10,909 bases of DNA from Bacteroidales bacterium (GTDB lineage Bacteria > Bacteroidota > Bacteroidia > Bacteroidales > Paludibacteraceae). Position numbers and translations under genes: made by a program. The stretch covers positions 1 through 10,909 of the forward strand of contig JAGHSG010000178.1 of NCBI GenBank assembly GCA_018066005.1, read 5' to 3'. The notes below the pieces were generated by a model. That model was not told where the DNA came from, did no database searches, and saw nothing but the letters and a program-made list of their open reading frames with translations. This document shows positions 5,899-10,909 of the stretch, piece by piece (position 1 is the stretch's first letter; each line of letters opens with the position of its first letter).

Positions 5899-7280
5899 AC
5901 CGATTCAAGGAATACATACCGTTTTACAAACGCAACCTCAAGGTAGCGTTTCCCGTTATGCTGACGCAATTAGGAGCGTCGTTAGTGGGGTTGATAGATT
6001 CCATCATGGTGGGACATTATGCCACGGCAGACCTGGCAGCCGTTTCCTTCTCCAATGCTATTTTCTTCACCGTCATGGTCTTCTCCATGGGTGCCATCAT
6101 AGGTCTCACGCCACTGGTAGGTTACGAAGTGGGGAAAAGAGAAACAGACGAGAAGACGCAAACGGGGACGATTAACTTTCTTTTCCGTAGCGGCGTACTG
6201 TTTACGTTGCTGTTGAGTGCAGGTATGATACTCGTTTTGGGTGCGTGCATTCCGCTATTGGACTGCTTCGGTCAGGAAGAAGCAGTCGTTACGGCGGCAC
6301 GCCCGTATTATATTATGATTGTTGTTTCCATTGTACCTTTCCTCTTTTTCTGCCTGCAAAAGCAGTTCCTGGAAGGGTTAGGCAACACTATGGTTGCTAT
6401 GCTGATTACGATGGGAATGAATGTACTCAATATCCTGCTTAACTGGGTATTTATCTTCGGTCATTGGGGATTCCCTGCTATGGGAGCCACGGGTGCCGGC
6501 ATAGCCACGCTCATCTCGCGTACGCTCATGCCTGTCCTTTTCTACATAACTATACGCACGCATAAAGAATGGCGCACTTATCTACAACCTACCACCTATC
6601 ACCTATCACCTATCAAAGACGGTCTGCGGCGGTTATGGAAGATTGGAGCACCTATCGGCAGTCAAACCATGTTGGAGACGTTCCTATTTACACTTTCCTT
6701 TATTATGGTCGGATGGCTCAGCAAAGAAGCTTTGGCGGCACACCAGATAGCCAATCAAATAGCCGACATGACCTTTATGTTAGCCATCGGCATCGGTTCG
6801 GCTACCACGATACGTGTCTCGCATCAATTGGGCAAAGGTGACCTCTACGCCGTCCGCATGGCCAGTAATGCCTCTATTCACCTGGTGTTGGTTATGAATA
6901 GTATAGGTGCTATTTTGATGATTAGTTTACGCAACTATATCCCGTTGCTGTTTACCAACGACGCCGAAGTTATCTCCATCGCTTCCACGCTGGTGATGAT
7001 AGCCGGTTTCTTTCAGTATGCCGACGGTTTGCAGACGGTCGGTGCTGCTATGTTACGGGGTATAACGGATGTCAAAATGCCGATGGTGTTTGCTTTTATC
7101 TCGTATATCGCCATCGCCTTACCGCTCGGACTGGTGCTCATGTTCCCTTGCCACTTGGGTGCTCCGGGGATATGGATTAGTTTTATTGTTGCTCTGTCGT
7201 TAGCCGCTATTCTTTTCCACACGCGCTTCCGCAAGAAACTGCGCGAGATGGAACGGGATTCATCCTCGCATCGCGTCTAA
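5886..7280 (+). CDS. MATE family efflux transporter
   Basis: A multidrug and toxin extrusion family inner-membrane antiporter that uses a Na+ or H+ gradient to export cationic drugs or metabolites. From the ATG at 5886 the protein has 464 residues, typical for 12-helix MATE proteins. It shows the two homologous halves: first half with PVMLTQLGASLVGLIDSIMV and SFSNAIFFTVMVFSMGAI; second half with RLWKIGAPIGSQTMLETFLF and ALAAHQIANQIADMTFMLAI. The substrate cannot be read from sequence. Residues about 234-244 (TTYHLSPI) in the central loop between helices 6 and 7 are a heptamer repeat array. The start is chosen because the upstream in-frame TTG at 5853 lies in the promoter. The last 21 bp overlap the end of convergent uvrB, and no terminator hairpin is visible between them. 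Confidence 0.95.
   Translation: MSTVNRFKEYIPFYKRNLKVAFPVMLTQLGASLVGLIDSIMVGHYATADLAAVSFSNAIFFTVMVFSMGAIIGLTPLVGYEVGKRETDEKTQTGTINFLFRSGVLFTLLLSAGMILVLGACIPLLDCFGQEEAVVTAARPYYIMIVVSIVPFLFFCLQKQFLEGLGNTMVAMLITMGMNVLNILLNWVFIFGHWGFPAMGATGAGIATLISRTLMPVLFYITIRTHKEWRTYLQPTTYHLSPIKDGLRRLWKIGAPIGSQTMLETFLFTLSFIMVGWLSKEALAAHQIANQIADMTFMLAIGIGSATTIRVSHQLGKGDLYAVRMASNASIHLVLVMNSIGAILMISLRNYIPLLFTNDAEVISIASTLVMIAGFFQYADGLQTVGAAMLRGITDVKMPMVFAFISYIAIALPLGLVLMFPCHLGAPGIWISFIVALSLAAILFHTRFRKKLREMERDSSSHRV
6586..6615 (+). repeat. Heptamer repeat array, family A (CACCTAT), inside the MATE gene
   Basis: Units AACCTAC, then three perfect CACCTAT copies, then CA. The sense strand encodes TTYHLSPI in the loop joining the two six-helix halves. 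The unit is the same as in pepD at 3382-3423 and lies in the same orientation relative to its gene, although the two genes are on opposite strands. Confidence 0.9.
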
Positions 7281-9290
7281 ACGGTTTTCCATTTGAAAGA
7301 GTTCGTCTCTCAATAGGGCTGCCGATTTGAAATCCAAATCTTTGGCAGCCTGCATCATACGTTTCTGCTGCTGATTGATGGCTTTCTCCAATTCTTTAAC
7401 GGACATGTGTTGCCACTCGGCACGCTTCCAACTGTCACGAATAGCGTTTTCCACTTTCTGCTGTTCCTCTTGGGCATCGTGGAAGAGTGCCTGCAACGGA
7501 TTGGCAGCCATGGCTTTCTGTACGGCATGCGGTGTGATATGATGCTCCTCGTTGTACGCCATCTGTTTGGCACGACGGCGAGCCGTCTCATCAATAGTCA
7601 TCTGCATAGAGCGGGTTATCTTATCGCCGTACATAATAACCTTACCTTCCACATGCCGGGCGGCACGTCCTGCCGTCTGGGTCAGGGAGCGGTGGTCACG
7701 AAGGAAACCTTCTTTATCGGCATCTAAGATAGCCACCAGCGACACTTCGGGCAAGTCCAACCCTTCGCGCAATAGGTTGACGCCCACCAACACGTCATAC
7801 ACTCCTTTGCGCAGGTCCTCCATAATCTTGACACGCTCGATGGTGTCAATATCGGAGTGTATATACGCGGACGCTATGCCGTATTTGCGCAGGTACTCAT
7901 CCATCTCCTCCGCCATACGCTTGGTGAGTGTAGTCACCAGCACACGCTGTTTTTTCTCGATACGTTGCTGAATCTCCTCCATCAAATCATCCACCTGATG
8001 CTTGGTAGGGCGCACTTCTATCTCGGGGTCTAACAATCCGGTAGGACGAATGACTTGGTCGATAACTATACCTTCCGACCTTGCCATCTCGTACTCCGCC
8101 GGCGTAGCCGAACAGAAAATCATCTGCCCTACTTTCTTCTCCCACTCCTCAAAGGTGAGTGGGCGGTTATCGCGTGCGGCGGGCAAACGGAAACCGTACT
8201 GTACCAAGTTGTCTTTGCGGGCTTTATCCCCTCCGTACATGGCGTGTATCTGCGGCACGGTGACGTGGCTCTCGTCGATGATGACCAACATATCTTTGGG
8301 GAAATAGTCCAATAGGCAATAAGGCGGTGTACCCGGGTCGCGGCCGTCAAAATACCGGCTGTAATTCTCCACACCGGAACAGTAGCCCAACTCCTGAATC
8401 ATCTCCATATCATATTTGACCCGCTCCTCAATGCGCTTGGCATACAGGTCCTCGCCTATCTCCTGAAAATAATTAACCTGATTGGCAAGGTCTAACTTGA
8501 TTTGCATCATGGCACTCTCCAACCGTTCCTTGGACGTGCAGAAGATAGTGGCAGGATAGATATTCAGGTGTTCAAAATGCTCATTGTGCATTGTGCATTG
8601 TGCATTGTGAACCGTCATAATTTCTTCTATCTCGTTGCCAAAGAAGACGATGCGGAAGACCTCGTCGCTGTAAGCGGAGCAGACATCTACCGTGTCACCC
8701 TTGACGCGAAAGCGTCCCCGCACAAAATCTATGTCGTTGCGTACATATCCGGCATCGACCAACTGATGCAACAGGTAATCCATTCCTTTTGTATCGCCTC
8801 GGGTGACGGTCAGGCAGGACCGGGAGAAGTCTTGCGGGTTACCTATGCCGTACAGACAACTGACGGACGAGACGACGACCACATCTTTTCGCCCGCTCAA
8901 CAGAGCAGCCGTGGCTGACAGACGCAGACGGTCTATCTCCATATTGATGCTCAGGTCTTTCTCAATGTAGGTATCCGTTTGCGGGATATACGCCTCGGGC
9001 TGGTAGTAGTCGTAATACGACACAAAGTACTCCACCGCGTTTTGAGGGAAGAACCCCTTCATCTCGGCATATAACTGGGCAGCCAGTGTCTTGTTATGGG
9101 ACAGGATAAGAGTTGGTCTGTTCAGTTGGGCAATCACATTTGCCATCGTGAAGGTCTTACCCGAGCCTGTCACGCCCAACAGGGTCTGTGCCGGTGCGCC
9201 GCGATGCACGCCGTCCACCAGTTGGCGGATGGCTTCGGGTTGGTCGCCCGTAGGTTGAAAAGGTGATGTCAAGATGAACTTATCTGCCAT
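7260..9290 (-). CDS. uvrB: Excinuclease ABC subunit B (UvrB)
   Basis: The DNA damage-verifying helicase-like subunit of nucleotide excision repair; it receives DNA from UvrA and recruits UvrC. The start at 9290 (MADKFILTSPFQPTGDQPEAI) matches the E. coli N-terminus and gives 676 residues (E. coli 673); the upstream in-frame TTG at 9329 lies in the promoter. Visible: Walker A GVTGSGKT (39-46), beta-hairpin region YYDYYQPEAYIPQTDTYIEK (92-111), Walker B IIDESHVT, motif FCSATPAEYE, helicase motifs HSDIDTIER and LREGLDLPEV, QTAGRAAR, and a C-terminal UVR motif (DLDFKSAALLRDEL) that contacts UvrC. Residues about 227-237 (VHNAQCTMHNEH) are a clean heptamer array in the UvrA-binding domain 2, in place of the usual variable loop before the IYPA block. 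The predicted leader is only a few bases long. The 3' end overlaps the MATE gene. Confidence 0.98.
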   Translation of the reverse strand: MADKFILTSPFQPTGDQPEAIRQLVDGVHRGAPAQTLLGVTGSGKTFTMANVIAQLNRPTLILSHNKTLAAQLYAEMKGFFPQNAVEYFVSYYDYYQPEAYIPQTDTYIEKDLSINMEIDRLRLSATAALLSGRKDVVVVSSVSCLYGIGNPQDFSRSCLTVTRGDTKGMDYLLHQLVDAGYVRNDIDFVRGRFRVKGDTVDVCSAYSDEVFRIVFFGNEIEEIMTVHNAQCTMHNEHFEHLNIYPATIFCTSKERLESAMMQIKLDLANQVNYFQEIGEDLYAKRIEERVKYDMEMIQELGYCSGVENYSRYFDGRDPGTPPYCLLDYFPKDMLVIIDESHVTVPQIHAMYGGDKARKDNLVQYGFRLPAARDNRPLTFEEWEKKVGQMIFCSATPAEYEMARSEGIVIDQVIRPTGLLDPEIEVRPTKHQVDDLMEEIQQRIEKKQRVLVTTLTKRMAEEMDEYLRKYGIASAYIHSDIDTIERVKIMEDLRKGVYDVLVGVNLLREGLDLPEVSLVAILDADKEGFLRDHRSLTQTAGRAARHVEGKVIMYGDKITRSMQMTIDETARRRAKQMAYNEEHHITPHAVQKAMAANPLQALFHDAQEEQQKVENAIRDSWKRAEWQHMSVKELEKAINQQQKRMMQAAKDLDFKSAALLRDELFQMENRLDAMRG
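8583..8610 (-). repeat. Heptamer repeat array, family B (CACAATG), inside uvrB
   Basis: Three perfect ATTGTGC units and one ATTGTGA on the plus strand, 28 bp, followed by ACCGTCA. The uvrB sense strand reads CACAATG repeats and encodes VHNAQCTMHN. It is the cleanest family B array in the window. A gain or loss of one unit would shift the frame of uvrB. Confidence 0.9.
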
Positions 9291-9298
9291 AGTGGGTG

Positions 9299-9330
9299 CA
9301 AAATTACGAAAAAATTTGCATATATGCAAA
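9299..9330 (-). promoter_or_regulatory. uvrB promoter
   Basis: Minus-strand TTTG (9327-9330), 20 bases, TAATTTTG (9299-9306). The transcript would begin about 4 bases before the ATG at 9290, making the mRNA leaderless or nearly so. It overlaps the divergent ybeY promoter. Confidence 0.7.
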
Positions 9331-9346
9331 AAAAAGTGTACCTTTG
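9315..9346 (+). promoter_or_regulatory. Promoter of the ybeY-DUF975 operon
   Basis: TTTG (9315-9318), 20 bases, TACCTTTG (9339-9346). The predicted start near 9350 leaves a leader of about 6 bases before the ATG at 9356. All four boxes of this divergent pair lie at the same relative positions as in the C69/MATE pair (offset 3491 for each). Confidence 0.75.
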
Positions 9347-9355
9347 TAGCGAATT

Positions 9356-9784
9356 ATGGTACGGTTTATGGCTGAAAATACGGCTATGCCGGCTTTGGAT
9401 GAGCCGCGTATAGAGCATTGGTTACGTCGCGTAGCGGCAGGCTATGGCTTTGCCTTGGGGGATGTAACCTATATTTTCTGCAACGATGAACGCATTTTGG
9501 AAGTCAACCGCCAATTCCTCGGACACGATTACTACACGGACGTTATCACCTTTGATTATAGTACGCCTGCGCGCGTGAGCGGGGATATTTATATATCGTT
9601 AGACACCGTGCGCAGTAATGCCGAAGCGGTAGGTGTAGATTGGATGAATGAGTTGCACCGTATCCTGGTGCATGGCGTGCTGCACCTGACGGGTCAGGGC
9701 GACAAGACGCCGGAGACCAAAGCCGTCATGACGGACAAAGAGAACAAAGCGTTAAAACAAATAACAGATTATGAAAACATGTAA
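9356..9784 (+). CDS. ybeY: Endoribonuclease YbeY (16S rRNA maturation)
   Basis: YbeY is a single-strand-specific, zinc-dependent RNase that acts in 16S rRNA 3' end maturation and ribosome quality control. The protein has 142 residues. Recognisable blocks are VTYIFCNDERILEVNRQFLG, YTDVITFDY, SGDIYISLDTV and the metal motif HGVLHLTGQGD with H106, H110 and D116. Most bacteria have His at the third position; Asp there is what I recall of Bacteroidota homologues, so the site is probably intact. The ATG at 9356 is preferred over 9368 because MVRFMAENTAMP aligns with the start of Bacteroides YbeY as I know it. The gene's 3' end overlaps the next gene by 14 bases. Confidence 0.95.
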   Translation: MVRFMAENTAMPALDEPRIEHWLRRVAAGYGFALGDVTYIFCNDERILEVNRQFLGHDYYTDVITFDYSTPARVSGDIYISLDTVRSNAEAVGVDWMNELHRILVHGVLHLTGQGDKTPETKAVMTDKENKALKQITDYENM

Positions 9785-10496
9785 AGAGTATCGCGACACG
9801 GCGTGGAACACGCTCAGTTCGCATTGGAATGATGCCGTAGTCATTACGCTGATTATGGTAGTATGCGCCTGCATCGGTAGCGGCGTAGGTCTTTGGGGTA
9901 CTTTGGCTCAATTGGATGCTTTAAGTAAATTTGGAACAGGAACGAACTTTGTAGTCAGTATTTTACTGGTTATGCCTCTCGGTTTTGCTTTTGCGGCTTT
10001 GCTGCTGGGTTATGTCCGTCAGGAGCAGAAGGAAGAAGGCGCACTTCGTATTTGGTTACATGCGTTCTTGGATAACTACACCAACTATGTTGTAACGGGT
10101 TTCCTGATGTATGTTGTTATCGTAGCCATCGGTGTTGTTACGTTGGGTATCGGTGCCATTATCTTCGGCTTTGCCTATGCTATGGTTCCTTATCTGATGA
10201 AAGACCATCCGGAGATGAGTGCCAAAGAGATACTGCACACCAGCCGTATGATGATGCGCGGACATAAGTGGGACTTGTTTGTGCTGGTGTTTAGTTTTAT
10301 TGGTTGGTGGCTGTTGTGTATCGTCACCTGTGGTATTGCCCTCTTGTGGGTTGGTCCCTATATGAACGCTGCCCAGGCACATTTCTACGAGGACCTCATC
10401 AACCAACAGGCTGTTGATATGCCGCAAGCAACCGATGATGCTCCGCAAACGGCTCCGGAAGTTCCGCAAACGGCTCCAAAAGTTCCGCAAGAGTAA
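9771..10496 (+). CDS. DUF975 family integral membrane protein
   Basis: A 241-residue membrane protein resembling the DUF975 family, whose function is unknown. The N-terminal MKTCKEYRDTAWNTLSSHW is amphipathic; hydrophobic stretches lie at about 22-42, 59-82, 106-139 (long enough for two helices) and 169-196. The block KEILHTSRMMMRGHKWDLF followed by SFIGWWLL, ALLWVGPYM and AHFYEDL is the family signature. It ends in a hydrophilic tail of heptapeptide repeats (217-240: MPQATDD, APQTAPE, VPQTAPK, VPQ). The ATG overlaps the ybeY stop region by 14 bases, so the two are co-transcribed and probably translationally coupled. The pairing with YbeY gives no clear functional hint. Confidence 0.85.
   Translation: MKTCKEYRDTAWNTLSSHWNDAVVITLIMVVCACIGSGVGLWGTLAQLDALSKFGTGTNFVVSILLVMPLGFAFAALLLGYVRQEQKEEGALRIWLHAFLDNYTNYVVTGFLMYVVIVAIGVVTLGIGAIIFGFAYAMVPYLMKDHPEMSAKEILHTSRMMMRGHKWDLFVLVFSFIGWWLLCIVTCGIALLWVGPYMNAAQAHFYEDLINQQAVDMPQATDDAPQTAPEVPQTAPKVPQE
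10419..10493 (+). repeat. 21-bp tandem repeat encoding the DUF975 protein tail
   Basis: Three 21-bp units (10419-10439, 10440-10460, 10461-10481) and a 12-base partial (10482-10493). Units 2 and 3 are nearly identical; unit 1 is diverged. They encode a Pro-Gln-rich heptapeptide pattern xPQ(T/A)(A/T)xx. Copy-number change would keep the frame and only lengthen or shorten the tail. Confidence 0.8.
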
Positions 10497-10529
10497 CCAC
10501 GCTCTATTGCTGAGTGACACGAGTCTTTT

Positions 10530-10551
10530 CCCGTAGCACCCCCGTAGCACC
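10530..10551. repeat. Perfect 11-bp tandem duplication in an intergenic region
   Basis: CCCGTAGCACC occurs twice with no spacer. The stretch 10497-10594 otherwise holds nothing recognisable: no open reading frame of note, no promoter match, and A/T-rich sequence leading into the terminator. The GC-rich duplicate stands out from its surroundings. No function can be assigned. Confidence 0.7.
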
Positions 10552-10594
10552 GGAAAAAATTTGTGTAAAATCTGAAAAATATCTGACTTATTGA

Positions 10595-10634
10595 AAAGAG
10601 AGTGTGTCAAAATAGTCACACTCTCTTTCTTTTT
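10595..10634. terminator. Bidirectional intrinsic terminator
   Basis: AAAGAGAGTGTG (10595-10606) pairs perfectly with CACACTCTCTTT (10617-10628) around a ten-base loop, followed by CTTTTT. On the minus strand the stem is preceded by the end of the antirepressor-like gene and followed by TTTTC. It should end the ybeY-DUF975 transcript and the convergent transcript. Confidence 0.8.
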
Positions 10635-10662
10635 GAATTGTTATGTTCTTTTTTAGGCGGTT

Positions 10663-10909
10663 TCATCGTCCTTTTCGGATTATTTCTTTTTCATCCAATA
10701 CAATAGCATCGGCATTTTCTACATCTAAAGCCTTTTTGTTGTGGGCATTATCTGTAGAAATAATAGAATGGCCCAATTCTTTCTCTATATTCTCTCTGGC
10801 AGAACGAGATATATTGCCTCCTTCCTTAGCAATCTTTCTGCTTTCGGCAAATGTCTCCGGTCTGCGGCTCTTGGAAATAGCAGTAGTAGAGACCTCTGCC
10901 AACATATTC
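10663..10909 (-). CDS. C-terminal part of a Bro-N/antirepressor-like (DinD-like) protein, cut by the window edge
   Basis: The open frame runs from the right edge (an AAT codon precedes the first Met at 10905) to a TGA at 10663-10665, so only the last 81 or so residues are visible and the Met at 10905 is probably internal. The block MLAEVSTTAISKSRRPETF, then AKEGGNISRSARENIEKELG and SIISTDNAHNKKAL, resembles the C-terminal region of Bro-N domain proteins of phage-antirepressor or DinD type common in Bacteroidota genomes. The Bro-N domain itself would be outside the window, so this call rests on recollection of C-terminal similarity. Such genes often lie in prophages or integrated elements, but can also be solitary on the chromosome. 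Confidence 0.55.
   Translation of the reverse strand, partial: NMLAEVSTTAISKSRRPETFAESRKIAKEGGNISRSARENIEKELGHSIISTDNAHNKKALDVENADAIVLDEKEIIRKGR

Noticed and set aside
8502..8918. Open frame antisense to uvrB that includes the repeat (VHCALCIV)
   Set aside because: The family B repeat happens to be stop-free on both strands, which keeps this frame open; UvrB on the other strand is certain.
9291..9329. UvrB extension starting at the TTG at 9329
   Set aside because: It overlaps the uvrB promoter, and the ATG at 9290 matches the family N-terminus.
9671..9703. Loss of the third zinc ligand in YbeY (Asp instead of His)
   Set aside because: Asp can ligate metal, and as far as I recall Bacteroidota YbeY proteins share this substitution, so it is lineage-typical rather than a broken site.

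Overview
The window looks like ordinary chromosome from a member of the Bacteroidota, most likely order Bacteroidales. Three things point there. Promoters have the Bacteroidota form, TTTG then 20 bases then TAnnTTTG, found at six places. Start codons lack Shine-Dalgarno sequences and sit behind A/T-rich leaders. The proteins (PNPase, UvrB, YbeY with Asp as third metal ligand, M20C PepD, a secreted C69 dipeptidase) read like Bacteroidales homologues. GC is moderate in genes and low between them.

Layout. At 1-276 a left-facing promoter serves a gene off the left edge and a right-facing promoter serves pnp (277-2601, +), whose leader holds a small hairpin. A bidirectional terminator (2622-2660) separates pnp from a left-facing two-gene operon: a secreted C69 dipeptidase (4109-5788) and the cytosolic M20C dipeptidase pepD (2680-4128), with overlapping ends. 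A compact divergent promoter (5808-5855) drives this operon and, to the right, a MATE transporter (5886-7280). MATE converges on uvrB (7260-9290, -) and their 3' ends overlap by 21 bp. A second divergent promoter with exactly the same box spacing (9299-9346) drives uvrB and the ybeY/DUF975 pair (9356-10496, +). A bidirectional terminator (10595-10628) precedes the 3' end of a Bro-N/antirepressor-like gene (10663 to the right edge, -), the only hint of phage-type accessory DNA.

Functionally this is mostly housekeeping: RNA turnover (PNPase), rRNA maturation (YbeY), nucleotide excision repair (UvrB), peptide breakdown by an exported and a cytosolic dipeptidase, and drug or metabolite efflux (MATE).

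The unusual layer is a set of six short arrays of heptanucleotide repeats, mostly 28 bp (4 x 7), placed inside or at the start of four consecutive genes (pepD twice, C69, MATE twice, uvrB). They fall into related unit families (sense-strand CACCTAT, CAACTAT, CACAATG). Because 7 is not a multiple of 3, each family encodes the same cyclic heptapeptide in all three frames (TYHLSPI, NYQLSTI, MHNAQCT) and is stop-free in the sense orientation. The arrays sit where proteins tolerate change: a PepD domain surface, the C69 signal peptide, the central MATE loop, a UvrB domain 2 loop, and the MATE start codon. They look like a family of dispersed, protein-tolerated short repeats comparable in idea to Rickettsia palindromic elements or cyanobacterial heptameric STRR sequences.
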